The notes: generated by a model not told the origin, from the sequence alone. A stretch of 64,000 bases of DNA from Acidipropionibacterium virtanenii (GCF_003325455.1 NZ_CP025198.1:3162001-3226000); one strand, 5' to 3'. Shown: positions 27,536-36,943, numbered from the stretch's first letter. A program made the numbers and translations.

Positions 27536-28807
27536 ATGGAGTACCGCCGACGCATCCTCGACGACATCCTCGACACAGAGATGGCAGATCTTCCGGCCAT
27601 CGCCCTCGAGGGCGCCAAGGGAGTCGGGAAGACGGCCACGGCGAGCCGCCGAGCGGCCAACATTCTGACTCTCAGCGACCCGCGGAGCCGCGCGAGCGTA
27701 GCCGCGAACTACGACCTGGTGGCCGATCTGGAACCGCCAGTGTTCATCGACGAGTGGCAGCTCGAACCTCAGGTGTGGGAGCGGGTGCGTCGATCAGTGG
27801 ACGACGCCCCGTACGACGGAGGACGATTCCTTCTGGCGGGATCGGCGAGTCTGGCGCCGGGTGTCCGAATCCACAGCGGGGCTGGTCGCATCGTCAGGAT
27901 GACGATGCGACCGATGTCCCTGGCCGAGAGAGGACTCGAAGAACCGACGGTCCCATTGCGTGCGCTCCACGCTGGCAACCCACCGATCTCCGGATCAACT
28001 CATCTCCGTGTGAAGGACTACGTCACGGAGATTCTCAGGTCCGGGTTGCCCGGTATCAGGGATGCGTCCGAGAGGGCTCGCAACAGACTCCTCGACAGCT
28101 ATCTCGATCGGATAGTCGAGAGGGAGCTGCCCGACAACGGCATGCCGATCCGGCGACCGGGCACTCTTCTGGCATGGCTGCGCGCCTATGCGGCCGCGAC
28201 GTCCTCGACCACCGACTACACGAAGATCCTCAACGCCGCCACGGCCGGCGAACCGCTCAAGCCTGCCCGGGCGACGGTCGATGCGTACAGGGAACATCTC
28301 ACGCGCCTGTTCATCCTCGATCCGGTCGAAGCATGGACACCTGTCTTCGCCCCGCTCAAACGACTGACCAACTCGGCGAAGCACCATCTCGTTGATCCTG
28401 CGTTGGCCGCGCGCCTCGTCGGCGTCGGGGCGAAAGGTCTTCTGGTGGGAGAAGGGCACGTGGTCGCACCGTCCACGGGCACTTGGCTCGGGGCACTGTT
28501 CGAATCGCTGGCAGTTCAGTCCGTTCGGGTCTACGCCGAGGCGATGAACGCCTCGATCGGCCACCTGCGCACCAAGAACGGCGATCACGAGGTGGACATC
28601 GTCGTCGAGACCGACGACCGCCGGATCATCGCCATAGAGGTGAAGCTCGCAGACACGGTCAGCGACGACGACGTCAGCCACCTTCACTGGCTCAGGGGGC
28701 AGGTCGGCCCGCTCCTGACCGACGCGGTGGTCCTCAACACCGGGCCCTATGCGTATCGACGTGAGGACGGGATTGCAGTCGTACCGCTGGCCCTGCTCGG
28801 CCCGTAG
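27536..28807 (+). CDS. DUF4143 AAA ATPase, intact
   Basis: The 423-aa protein has an AAA_14 ATPase domain with Walker A EGAKGVGKTATA near residue 25 and Walker B VFIDEWQLEP near 70, then a DUF4143 domain. Its C-terminal region has the restriction-endonuclease-like motif VDIVVETDDRRIIAIEVKLAD, and the protein ends VVPLALLGP. Family members are widespread but uncharacterised; addiction or DNA-related roles have been suggested. Three phased repeats precede it and a 15-bp inverted repeat follows. Two broken relatives are at 11603-12738 and 49820-50059. Confidence 0.87.
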   Translation: MEYRRRILDDILDTEMADLPAIALEGAKGVGKTATASRRAANILTLSDPRSRASVAANYDLVADLEPPVFIDEWQLEPQVWERVRRSVDDAPYDGGRFLLAGSASLAPGVRIHSGAGRIVRMTMRPMSLAERGLEEPTVPLRALHAGNPPISGSTHLRVKDYVTEILRSGLPGIRDASERARNRLLDSYLDRIVERELPDNGMPIRRPGTLLAWLRAYAAATSSTTDYTKILNAATAGEPLKPARATVDAYREHLTRLFILDPVEAWTPVFAPLKRLTNSAKHHLVDPALAARLVGVGAKGLLVGEGHVVAPSTGTWLGALFESLAVQSVRVYAEAMNASIGHLRTKNGDHEVDIVVETDDRRIIAIEVKLADTVSDDDVSHLHWLRGQVGPLLTDAVVLNTGPYAYRREDGIAVVPLALLGP

Positions 28808-28862
28808 CAGGGCCGGCGTCTGGAGGGGCTCAGCGGCAGCATCGACGGTGCCCTGGGAACCA

Positions 28863-28902
28863 CTGTCGAGTTGATGCGGAATGACCAGCATCAACTCGAC
28901 AG
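28863..28902. repeat. 15-bp perfect inverted repeat
   Basis: CTGTCGAGTTGATGC (28863-28877) and its exact complement (28888-28902) flank a 10-nt loop, 42 bp before the oxidoreductase ATG. No T-tract follows on either side, so a terminator is unlikely. An operator or a dispersed palindromic element is possible. Confidence 0.65.
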
Positions 28903-28944
28903 CGCTTCGGGCAACGCATTGAACTTGTGCGGCAGACTGGCGGG

Positions 28945-29931
28945 ATGAACGACATCAGGTGGGGAATCCTGGCCACCGGCGGCATCGCCCACATGTTCAC
29001 CTCCGATCTGCGGACCGCGGGGCTCGATGTCGCCGCCGTCGGATCCCGCTCCCAGGCCTCGGCCGACGCATTCGCCCACGAGTTCGAGATCCCGGCCGCG
29101 CACGGCTCCTACGAGGCCCTCGTCGCCGACCCAGACGTCGACATCGTCTACGTCGCCAGCCCGCACGGCTTCCACGCCGAGCACGCCGCCCTGGCGCTGG
29201 AGGCGGGCAAGCATGTCCTTGTGGAGAAGGCCTTCACCCTCACCCAGCCCCAGGCGGCGGCCCTCCGGGATCTCGCGGCCGCCAACAAGCTCCTCCTCAT
29301 GGAGGCCATGTGGACCAGGTACGTCCCGAACATGATCCGGATCAGAGAACTCATCCGGTCCGGGACGCTCGGCCAGGTGCGCGCCGTCATCGCCGATCAC
29401 ACCCAGGCCCTGCCCACCGACCCGACGCACCGCCTCAACTCCCTGGAGCTGGGCGGTGGGGCGCTGCTGGATCTCGGCGTCTACCCGGTCTCCTTCGCCC
29501 ACGACATCCTCGGGGCACCTGAGACGATCACCGCCACCGGCCGCCTCGGCTCCACCGGCGCCGACACCGAGGTGGTCGTCACCATGACCCACGCCGACGG
29601 GGCGATCTCCACGAGCATCTCCTCGGCCCGGACGGCCGGCCCCAACGAGGCGCACATCCTGGGCACCGAGGCCCGCATCGATCTGGACCCGGTCTGGTAC
29701 ACCGCCACCACCTTCCGGCTGGTGGGTCGCCACGGCGAGGTCATCGAGTCCTACGACGCACCGGTCGCCGGCCGCGGCATGCAGTACGAGGCGCTGGCCG
29801 CCGAGCAGTACCTGCGCGAGGGCCGGACCTCCAGCGAGTTGGAGCCGATCGACGAGACCGTCGCGATCATGGGCACCCTCGACGAGATCAGGAGGCAGAT
29901 CGGGGTGCGCTACCCGGGCGTCGATCGATGA
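28945..29931 (+). CDS. Gfo/Idh/MocA-family oxidoreductase
   Basis: The 328-aa enzyme has an N-terminal Rossmann fold (IRWGILATGGIAHMFTSDL), the family EKxF motif in VEKAFTLTQPQA near residue 95 and the C-terminal beta-sheet domain beginning near GGGALLDLGVYPVS. Such proteins oxidise or reduce sugars and inositols with NAD(P)(H). ATG 28945 is chosen because the fold starts at once; GTG 28927 would add six residues. Its 3' end meets manA tail to tail, 3 bp apart. A 15-bp inverted repeat upstream may regulate it. Confidence 0.87.
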   Translation: MNDIRWGILATGGIAHMFTSDLRTAGLDVAAVGSRSQASADAFAHEFEIPAAHGSYEALVADPDVDIVYVASPHGFHAEHAALALEAGKHVLVEKAFTLTQPQAAALRDLAAANKLLLMEAMWTRYVPNMIRIRELIRSGTLGQVRAVIADHTQALPTDPTHRLNSLELGGGALLDLGVYPVSFAHDILGAPETITATGRLGSTGADTEVVVTMTHADGAISTSISSARTAGPNEAHILGTEARIDLDPVWYTATTFRLVGRHGEVIESYDAPVAGRGMQYEALAAEQYLREGRTSSELEPIDETVAIMGTLDEIRRQIGVRYPGVDR

Positions 29932-29934
29932 GCC

Positions 29935-31281
29935 TCACATGCCGTCCACCTGCGGGGAGCCAGGGGAGGCCAGCACGACGTCGAAGGCACCCTCCAACGT
30001 CACGGCCCCCTCCCCCGGTCGCAGGTAGACGGCGTGACCGGCGGTCAGTTCGCCCCCGGTGAGCCGTCCGGTGACGCGGGCCGAGCCGGACAGGCACAGG
30101 GCGATCGTCGGCGTCGCGCCGTCGACCTCCACCTGCCTCGCGGCCCCGTCGTCGGCAGTGATCCGCCGCAGCTGGAAATCCGGTATGCCGGGGGCCAGCA
30201 GCGTCGACCCGTCCGCCAGCTGGTGGGCGGGCAGGATCGGATCGGGCACCGGGGCGAAGACGAGAGCCTTCAGGAGCTCGTCGACGTCGATGTGCTTGGG
30301 CGTGATGCCGCCGCGCAGCACATTGTCGCTGGCCGCCATGATCTCGATGCCCAGGCCCTCCATGTAGGAGTGCAGCGTGCCCGCGCGGACGAACACGGCC
30401 TGCCCGCGAGGGATCGACACGTGGTTGAGCAGCAGGATCAGCAGGACGCCGGGGTCGCCGGGGAAGAACTTCTCGAGGCGGCGCACATTGCGCGCCTGCC
30501 TGGTGGTGTCTTCGGCCGCCGCCTCCGGTGAGTTGGCCCATGCGTGGACCGCCTGGACGGCCGCGGCGATCTGCGGGTCCTCGCGGGCCGGGACGCGGAT
30601 GCCGTCATGGTCGCGGTCGCGCAGGATCCAGGCGACGAGCTCGCGAAGACTACCGGCGTCATGGACGCCGGCCACCATCTCGGCGAAGGCCGAGAAGCCG
30701 GCGTCGGCATGACCGTCCTGAGCGAGGAGATCGGTGATCCCGGCGACCAGGCCGCGGACCTCGGCGAGATCACGGAATCCGCAGACGGCCTCGATGGTCG
30801 GCGTCAGTGCGAGGATGAGCTCGGGCTTGTGCCAGGGGTCCTTGAAGTTGCGCTGCGGATCGTCCAGGGCGATGCCGGCGGCGTTCTCACGGGCGAACCC
30901 TTCGCGCGCCTCGTCAAGAGTCGGGTGGGCCTGCAGCGACAGCGGCTCGCGGGCCGAGAGGACCTTCATGATGTAGGGCAACCGGGCGCCCTCCCCGCGG
31001 ATGCCGTCGCTCAGCTCCCCGAGAGCCGAACCCGGGTCGGCGTCGATCCACTCGGCCAGATTCGCCGCCCCGCCGATCAGATCGGGCTGGGCGACGCGGG
31101 TGGGGCCGGCCGGATGCGCTCCGAACCACAGCTCGGCCTCCAACGCCCCGGGCCCGTCGGGCTCGATGAGCGCACCGCCGGTTCCCAGTAGGGCGCGGAT
31201 CTGCCCGTGGCCGCCCCAGGCGTAGCGCATCGGGGCGTTCATCAGCTCGATCAGCGGGCCCCTGCCCGACAGTCCCGTCAT
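29935..31281 (-). CDS. manA: Mannose-6-phosphate isomerase, class I
   Basis: The 448-aa cytoplasmic zinc enzyme interconverts mannose 6-phosphate and fructose 6-phosphate. The core MNAPMRYAWGG, zinc-site QAHPTLDEA near residue 120 and KPELILALTPTIEAVCGFRD are diagnostic of class I. The C-terminal cupin has GDPGVLLILLLNHVSI and LHSYMEGLGIEIMAASDNVLRGGITPKHID. ATG 31281 with GGAGAG upstream is preferred over ATG 31320. It may supply GDP-mannose or feed mannose into glycolysis. It has no obvious operon partner. Confidence 0.93.
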   Translation of the reverse strand: MTGLSGRGPLIELMNAPMRYAWGGHGQIRALLGTGGALIEPDGPGALEAELWFGAHPAGPTRVAQPDLIGGAANLAEWIDADPGSALGELSDGIRGEGARLPYIMKVLSAREPLSLQAHPTLDEAREGFARENAAGIALDDPQRNFKDPWHKPELILALTPTIEAVCGFRDLAEVRGLVAGITDLLAQDGHADAGFSAFAEMVAGVHDAGSLRELVAWILRDRDHDGIRVPAREDPQIAAAVQAVHAWANSPEAAAEDTTRQARNVRRLEKFFPGDPGVLLILLLNHVSIPRGQAVFVRAGTLHSYMEGLGIEIMAASDNVLRGGITPKHIDVDELLKALVFAPVPDPILPAHQLADGSTLLAPGIPDFQLRRITADDGAARQVEVDGATPTIALCLSGSARVTGRLTGGELTAGHAVYLRPGEGAVTLEGAFDVVLASPGSPQVDGM

Positions 31282-31387
31282 TCTGGACAGCTCTCCATCA
31301 TTCCCGTTGCGAACGCCCATGCCTCAGGTCGGGCCACCCCGTCAGCCTATCCCTGATCGACGCTCCCCACGATCAGCACTGGGGCCC

Positions 31388-32566
31388 TCAGCCCCGCCTC
31401 GGCGGGCGGCGCATCAGCAGCGCCAGCGCCGCAGTGGCGACCACCAGGAAGGCCCCGCCGATCGCGACGGCCACCGGAATGCCCCACAGCGCGCCCAGAA
31501 ACGCCAGCGTGAGACCGTTACCGGTGCGCAGTCCGGACCCGAACATCGAGTAGACGCCGACGACCCGGCCGCGCTCGGCCACCGGTGCGCGCAGCTGGAC
31601 GATGGCCTGGCTCACCGTGTTGGAGGCGAGGTTGGCGAACCCGCCGATCGCCAGAGCCACCAGGGCGATCGCATAGAAGTGGGTGGTGGCCACGATGAAC
31701 GTGGTCAGCCCGAACAGGATCGAGGAGACCACCACCACCCTGACCGTCGGGCGGATCCGTCCCGTCGCCTCCAGGAGGAAACCACCCAGCACACCGCCCA
31801 CCCCGCCGGCGAACAAGAGTGTGCCGTAGCCCAGGCCCCGGGACCCGACCGACAGGTTTCCGGTCGCGAAATCCGGCATCGAGACCTGCAGGGAACCGCC
31901 GATCGCCAGGGCGCCGAGGCCGGCGAGCATGATCATGCCGAAGAGCACGCGATCATGGGCGACGGTGCCCAGCACGCTGAAGGTCTCGCGGAGGCCCGGG
32001 CGATGATCCATGAAGTACCCGCTGCGCAGATGCCCGGTCTGCGGGGTGCGCAGCAGCAGGAGGGTCATCGGCAGGTACAGCGCGATATTGGCGAAGATGC
32101 CGTAGGTGGGCCCGAGGATCAGCATCAGTGCCGAGCCGACGACGGGCCCGCACAGCACGCCGATACTGCGGAAGGTGGCGTTCATGCGAACGGCGCCGGG
32201 CAGATCCTCGGGCTCGGCGAAGTCATGGAGCATCAGCTGCTCGGCCGGCCCCCACAGCGCGCCGGCGCATCCGTGCAGCACGAGCAGGACGCAGGCCTCC
32301 CACATCTGGAGGGAGTCGGTGAGAAACAGGACGCCCCAGCTGAAGGAGACGAACATGAACAGCAGCTGCGAGACCTGGATGAGGCGCCGGCAGTCGTAGC
32401 GCTCGGCCAGCGCCCCGAAGGGCACGCCGAGCAGCAGGAAGGGCAGCCAGTGACTGACCACCTCGAAACCGACCAGGGCGGGCGAGTGGAAGGCCTGCCA
32501 CAGCATCCAGTAGGTGATGACGTGTTCGACGTTGTCGCCCATCATGGACAGCCCGGCGGTCACCAT
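31388..32566 (-). CDS. MFS transporter, MFS_3/enterobactin-exporter-like
   Basis: The 392-aa membrane protein has about 11-12 hydrophobic segments and loop motifs such as GALAERYDCRRLIQVSQ. It resembles MFS_3 efflux proteins; no substrate can be inferred. The N-terminus is uncertain: the frame stays open upstream of ATG 32566 (LAPRRFGALRQRDSRRYMVTAG), which looks like a genuine cytoplasmic N-terminal arm, but no ATG, GTG or TTG is visible there. It lies 106 bp from the start of manA and may be monocistronic. Confidence 0.83.
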   Translation of the reverse strand: MVTAGLSMMGDNVEHVITYWMLWQAFHSPALVGFEVVSHWLPFLLLGVPFGALAERYDCRRLIQVSQLLFMFVSFSWGVLFLTDSLQMWEACVLLVLHGCAGALWGPAEQLMLHDFAEPEDLPGAVRMNATFRSIGVLCGPVVGSALMLILGPTYGIFANIALYLPMTLLLLRTPQTGHLRSGYFMDHRPGLRETFSVLGTVAHDRVLFGMIMLAGLGALAIGGSLQVSMPDFATGNLSVGSRGLGYGTLLFAGGVGGVLGGFLLEATGRIRPTVRVVVVSSILFGLTTFIVATTHFYAIALVALAIGGFANLASNTVSQAIVQLRAPVAERGRVVGVYSMFGSGLRTGNGLTLAFLGALWGIPVAVAIGGAFLVVATAALALLMRRPPRRG

Positions 32567-32787
32567 GTACCGGCGCGAGTCCCTCTGACGCAGTGCGCCG
32601 AAACGGCGGGGCGCCAGGGGCCCGGGGGTGCCGTCCGGGGGCGACGCCGTGGGGTCTGAGCTGGCCGTGATCTGTCTCCGTCCTCGATGACAACATCACG
32701 ATCCTGCCTCACCGCAGTGGTGGATCGGCGACCGGTCCATGCCCTGGGCGCTCTCCCGGCCCCTTCACCCACCTCGCCACTACGTTT

Positions 32788-32871
32788 CGGGTGCGCATAT
32801 CACTAGCTCGAGGCCCGAAAACGACAGAAACTTCCCGATAAGGGCGCTCGAGCTAGTGATATGCGCACCCG
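32788..32871. repeat. 84-bp element with 25-bp perfect inverted repeats
   Basis: Arms 32788-32812 and 32847-32871 are exact complements (25 of 25; CGGGTGCGCATATCACTAGC... and its reverse). The 34-nt loop can extend the stem through GCCC/GGGC with one bulged base. It is intergenic, between the start of the MFS gene and the 3' end of the nitrilase gene. No U-tract follows on either strand. A REP-like or mini-transposable palindromic element is likely. Confidence 0.8.
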
Positions 32872-32948
32872 TCATGGCATGCCCTCCACCGGAGCTGCCG
32901 GTGGTGTCGTCGATCTGCACAGGCGAGGCAACTGTGCATCGCGCGCTC

Positions 32949-33758
32949 TCAGATCCTCCGGTTCTCCAGGACCGGGATCGCGGCCCGGATCGGGACCACC
33001 CCGTCGGGGTTGATGTCTATCACCCGGAACTCCACGCCGTCGCCGAGCTCGCACAGCACCCACCCGTCCGGGGCGACCGCCATGCTGTGGCCGATGCCGG
33101 TCGGGGCCCCCGACGGCTCCTGGCCGATGGTCGCAGGGTCTCCCTGACCGACGGCGACGATGAAGCAGGTGGAGTCCAGAGCGCGGGCGCGGGTGAGCAG
33201 ACGCCACTGGTCGAGCTTGTCGGCGCGCTGCTCGTCGGTGGTTCCGGCCCCCCAGGATGCGGGCAGGATGATCACCTTGGCGCCGGCGTCAGCCAGGCGG
33301 ACGAAGAGGTTCGGGAATCGGACGTCGTAGCAGACCGCCAGGCCCACCGGTACACCTCCGATCCGGCAGACCGTCGGCTCGGAACCGGGCGTCACAGTGT
33401 CGGACTCGGCGAACCCGAAGGCGTCGAAGAGATGGATCTTGTCGTATGCGGCGAGGATGCCGTCGGGGCCCGCGACCAGCAGGGTGTTGCGAACCCGGCC
33501 ACCATCGCCGGGGGTGAAGATGCCCAGGGCGATGGTGGCGCCGTGCCGGGCGGCGATCTCCTGCACAGCGCTGGCGAAGGGACCGTCGAGGGGCTCGGCG
33601 ACGCCCTTCAGCGAGTGCCCGAAGGCCCGCATCGTCGCCTCGGGAAAGATCACCAGTTCGGCCCCGGCGTCCGCCGCCCGGGCGGTCCGGTCCCGGACGA
33701 TGTCCAGGTTCGCGGCGACGTCGCGTCCCGTGATCACCTGCATGAGAGCTGTCCGCAT
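32949..33758 (-). CDS. Carbon-nitrogen hydrolase (nitrilase superfamily)
   Basis: The 269-aa cytoplasmic amidase-type enzyme has the Glu-Lys-Cys triad: Glu in VIFPEATMRAFG, Lys in AAYDKIHLFDAFG and Cys in GLAVCYDVRFPNLF. The family hydrolyses C-N bonds of amides, omega-amides or deaminated glutathione; LFDAFGFAESDTV resembles the Nit1/Nit2-like branch. ATG 33758 is chosen because GGGAGG lies 5-6 nt upstream; ATG 33776 would add six residues. It is divergent from the M23 protein, with an inverted repeat between them. Confidence 0.87.
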   Translation of the reverse strand: MRTALMQVITGRDVAANLDIVRDRTARAADAGAELVIFPEATMRAFGHSLKGVAEPLDGPFASAVQEIAARHGATIALGIFTPGDGGRVRNTLLVAGPDGILAAYDKIHLFDAFGFAESDTVTPGSEPTVCRIGGVPVGLAVCYDVRFPNLFVRLADAGAKVIILPASWGAGTTDEQRADKLDQWRLLTRARALDSTCFIVAVGQGDPATIGQEPSGAPTGIGHSMAVAPDGWVLCELGDGVEFRVIDINPDGVVPIRAAIPVLENRRI

Positions 33759-33828
33759 CTCGTCCTCCCGACTCATGTGCTCGTCTCGTGTCCATACCGT
33801 ATGGCCATCAGCCTTATGACCCCGAAGG

Positions 33829-33870
33829 TGTGTAGGAAGCTGGTCAGTAGACGAACCACTTTCCTACACA
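33829..33870. promoter_or_regulatory. Inverted repeat in divergent promoter region
   Basis: TGTGTAGGAA (33829-33838) and TTCCTACACA (33861-33870) are perfect 10-bp complements, 22 bp apart, with further partial matches outside (GGT/ACC). They sit between the divergent nitrilase and M23-type genes and could bind a regulator of both. The spacing is too long for a simple terminator. Confidence 0.5.
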
Positions 33871-33901
33871 ACCTCGGACTTGCAGGCACGGGGAGGGCTC
33901 C

Positions 33902-34528
33902 ATGACCGCCACCATCAGCCTCGAATACCCGTTCACCGGGCGCTGGATCGCCCACAACAGCCCCGCCGACCGGGTTCCGAGTCACAGGACGGAGCTTTTC
34001 GCCACCGCGCTGGCCATCGACTTCCTGCCGGTCGACGCCAGGGGACGCACCGCGCCCGTCACCCTCGGGTCTCTGGTGCGGCCTGAACCCCCGGAACGGT
34101 TCACGGGCTTCGGGCGGGCGGTCCTGGCTCCGGCCGACGGCGTCGTCGTGGCCGTCTCAGGCGCCGCTTTCGACCATCCGGCGTATCGAGGCCTCCCGTC
34201 GATCCGCTACGCGGCGACCCAGCGGAATCGGATCTCGTCGGGGTGGAAGGCTCTGGCGGGCAACCACGTGTTGATCGACTGCGGTGGGCCCGGCGGTGGA
34301 GCGATTGTGGCCCTGTGCCACCTGCGTCACGGCAGCATCGAGGTCGAGATCGGCCAACAGCTCCGCTCCGGCGAGCGGATCGGCCGCTGCGGAAACACCG
34401 GCAACAGCACCGAGCCGCACGTGCATATTCAGGCGATGGACGGTCCCGATCCGCGGACGGCCCGCCCGGTCCCGATGACCTTCAAGGGATCACTGCCCCA
34501 CAACCGCGAGATCGTTGACTGCCGGTAG
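33902..34528 (+). CDS. M23-type (LytM-like) peptidase domain protein
   Basis: The 208-aa protein has the M23 core: AVLAPADGVVVAVS, then GNHVLIDC, a strand with ALCHLRHGSIEVEIGQQLRSGERIG, and the zinc motif HVH in GNTGNSTEPHVHIQ. No signal peptide or membrane anchor is visible, which is unusual for a cell-wall peptidase, so it may be cytoplasmic or an uncharacterised branch. GGGAGG precedes ATG 33902. It is divergent from the nitrilase gene. Confidence 0.82.
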   Translation: MTATISLEYPFTGRWIAHNSPADRVPSHRTELFATALAIDFLPVDARGRTAPVTLGSLVRPEPPERFTGFGRAVLAPADGVVVAVSGAAFDHPAYRGLPSIRYAATQRNRISSGWKALAGNHVLIDCGGPGGGAIVALCHLRHGSIEVEIGQQLRSGERIGRCGNTGNSTEPHVHIQAMDGPDPRTARPVPMTFKGSLPHNREIVDCR

Positions 34529-34605
34529 TGGACCGCCGGCCACGCGGGAATCCCCAGACGCTTCGAGGTGACGAGGAAGTCCGCGCGGCAGGATGGCCAG
34601 GAAGG

Positions 34606-34627
34606 ACGTGCGCGTCCTGACGCACGT
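34606..34627. promoter_or_regulatory. Inverted repeat upstream of xylulokinase
   Basis: ACGTGCG (34606-34612) and CGCACGT (34621-34627) are perfect complements, 8 bp apart, 33 bp before the xylulokinase start. It is a plausible operator, but no regulator gene is adjacent. Confidence 0.4.
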
Positions 34628-34659
34628 GCGAGGAACCACCGGCGATCACTGGAGATGGA

Positions 34660-36000
34660 GTGGACGTGAGCACACAGACAGATCGGCAGCGGCCCTACGT
34701 GGCGGGGGTGGACACCTCCACCCAGTCCTGCAAGGTGGCGATCCTCGACCCCACCACCGAGCAGATCGTCCGCCAGGGACGCGGCACGCACCCCGTCGGC
34801 ACGCAGATCAATCCCGAGTACTGGTGGCAGGGATTCCTCGAGGCGGTCGATGACGCCGGCGGGCTGGACGACGTCGCCGCCCTGTCTGTGGGCGGTCAGC
34901 AGCACGGCATGGTCTGTCTGGATGCCGACGGGACTGTCATCCGCCCGGCCCTGCTGTGGAACGACACCCGGTCCGGGCAGGCCGCCGCCGACCTCGTCGA
35001 CGAGCTGGGAGCGGCGTGGTGGGCCGATGCGACCGGGTCGGTGCCGGTGGCGTCGCTGACGGTCACGAAGCTGCGCTGGCTGGCCGATCATGAGCCTGAC
35101 AACGCGTCGCGCATCGCCGCGATCTGCCTGCCCCACGACTGGCTGACCTGGCGGATCTCCGGCTCGACGGACCTTCACGATCTGGTCACCGACCGCTCCG
35201 ACGCCTCGGGCACCGGGTACATGGACCGCCAGGAGCCGGTCTACCGCTACGACATCCTCGCCCGTGCGCTGCACATCACCGAGGACGCCGCGCAGCAGAT
35301 CATCCTGCCGCAGATCCTGGAGCCCTGGCAGGTCGCCGGCCACGGAGACGCCGCCCGCGGCTGGGGAGAGATCGTGCTCGGCCCCGGCTGCGGCGACAAC
35401 GCCGGCTCGGCCCTCGGCGTCGACCTGGCGCCTGGCAGGGCACTCATCTCCATCGGCACCTCCGGTGTGGCGGCCGCCGTCTCCGAGAGCTCGGTGGCCG
35501 ACCCGTCAGGCCTTGTCACGGGCTTCTCGGACGCCACCGGCCGCTGGCTGCCACTGGCCTGCACCCTCAATGCGTCGCGGATCATCGACGCCATCGGATC
35601 GGTCATCGGCGCCGACTACGCCGAGCTCAACGAGCTGGCCCTGTCAGTGCCCGATGCCGGCGGACTGACGCTGACGCCGTACTTCGAGGGGGAACGGACC
35701 CCGAACCTGCCCGACGCCACGGCGTCGATCACCGGCATGACCCTGGCGAACTCCGACCGCGCACACATGGCGCGGGCGGCCGTCGAGGGCCTGCTGGACC
35801 TCATGCGCGGGGCTCTGGACGCTGTACGGAACCTCGGTGTGCCCGTCGAGAAGGCACTGCTGGTCGGCGGTGGAGCGCAGTCGAAAGCCGTGCAGGAACT
35901 GGCCGCCGAGCATCTTGACGCCGAGGTGACGCTCCCCGAGACCAGCGAGTACGTGGCCATCGGAGCCGCCAAACAGGCCGCCCGGGTGATCGCGAAGTAG
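34660..36000 (+). CDS. xylB: Xylulokinase
   Basis: The 446-aa FGGY kinase phosphorylates D-xylulose before the pentose phosphate pathway. It has the phosphate-binding start GVDTSTQSCKVAILD, the substrate-site VGGQQHGMVCLDADG, PALLWNDTRSG and the C-terminal ATP motif LLVGGGAQSKAVQELAAEHLDAEV, all typical of XylB. Length is slightly short for the family (480-500). GTG 34660 follows GGAGATGGA; GTG 34666 is also possible. No xylose isomerase gene is adjacent. Confidence 0.88.
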   Translation: MDVSTQTDRQRPYVAGVDTSTQSCKVAILDPTTEQIVRQGRGTHPVGTQINPEYWWQGFLEAVDDAGGLDDVAALSVGGQQHGMVCLDADGTVIRPALLWNDTRSGQAAADLVDELGAAWWADATGSVPVASLTVTKLRWLADHEPDNASRIAAICLPHDWLTWRISGSTDLHDLVTDRSDASGTGYMDRQEPVYRYDILARALHITEDAAQQIILPQILEPWQVAGHGDAARGWGEIVLGPGCGDNAGSALGVDLAPGRALISIGTSGVAAAVSESSVADPSGLVTGFSDATGRWLPLACTLNASRIIDAIGSVIGADYAELNELALSVPDAGGLTLTPYFEGERTPNLPDATASITGMTLANSDRAHMARAAVEGLLDLMRGALDAVRNLGVPVEKALLVGGGAQSKAVQELAAEHLDAEVTLPETSEYVAIGAAKQAARVIAK

Positions 36001-36157
36001 TCGCTCGGACGCAGGTCGGGGCCTCTCCCCGGCGCAACGCAGAAAGTGGGGGGTCGGTTGCGATACGGTCACGCCGAATCATCCGGTCGATGGCGTTCAG
36101 ACGGCGGTCGTCTCTGACAGCCAGGCCACCTCGGGGAGAAGGAGTCAGCGAACGCAC

Positions 36158-36943
36158 ATGTCGAATGAGCAGTGGAGGTACTACGACCCTCAGTTCCAGG
36201 ATCCGGATGCGACCCTTCGCCCCGACGGCCGGCCCTGGGGGACGCCTCCCCAGAGCCCCGACGTCCAGAACAGCCAGACCTGGCAACCGCAGCCGGCCCC
36301 CTACTCCCAGCAGCCACCGGTCGGCCTGCAGTCCTCTCCGTACGCCCAGTTCCCGCAAGACTCGCCTGCCCCGCCGAGCGCAGGACCCGCCTCGGATCCG
36401 TACTATCCGACTCCGTTCCCCATCAATCCGACGAGCGGCTACGGCCAGGCGCCCGGTCAGCCGCCGGTGTACCGCCTGATGGCACCCGCTGCGGGACGCC
36501 CCCGGTCCTCGGTGTCATTCGGGAGGGCGATCAAGCTCTTCTTCAAGAACTACTCCGTCTTCAGCGGGCGGGCCTCCAGGTCGGAGTACTGGTTCTCGGT
36601 GCTCTTCACCACCCTCGTCATCCTTGCACTTGACTTGGTGTACTACGCGGTCACGGGCGCCGGCATGTTCTACGGCGCCCGCCTCGCGGACATGGACGAC
36701 GGCACAGCCACCAAGGGCGCGCTTCTGGCCCTGCTTCTTTTCACTTTCATGGTTGGGACCCTTATTCCGAACCTCGCAATCACCTGGCGACGCCTCCACG
36801 ACAGTGGCAAGTCCGGAGGGACCTTCTTCCTGTCGTGGATCCCCTACATCGGAGCCGTGGTCCTGGTGATCTTTCTTCTTCTGCCGTCGAGCCCGAGCGC
36901 TTGGCAGCGATTCGACACCGGGAGACTCCCCGCCGGGAACTGA
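36158..36943 (+). CDS. DUF805 membrane protein
   Basis: The 261-aa protein has a disordered Pro/Gln/Tyr-rich N-terminus (about residues 1-120) and a DUF805 domain with the diagnostic FSGRASRSEYWFSVLF and four transmembrane segments ending near LVIFLLLPSSPSAW. Function of the family is unknown. AAGGAG lies upstream of the ATG, somewhat distant. It is flanked by unrelated genes. Confidence 0.87.
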   Translation: MSNEQWRYYDPQFQDPDATLRPDGRPWGTPPQSPDVQNSQTWQPQPAPYSQQPPVGLQSSPYAQFPQDSPAPPSAGPASDPYYPTPFPINPTSGYGQAPGQPPVYRLMAPAAGRPRSSVSFGRAIKLFFKNYSVFSGRASRSEYWFSVLFTTLVILALDLVYYAVTGAGMFYGARLADMDDGTATKGALLALLLFTFMVGTLIPNLAITWRRLHDSGKSGGTFFLSWIPYIGAVVLVIFLLLPSSPSAWQRFDTGRLPAGN

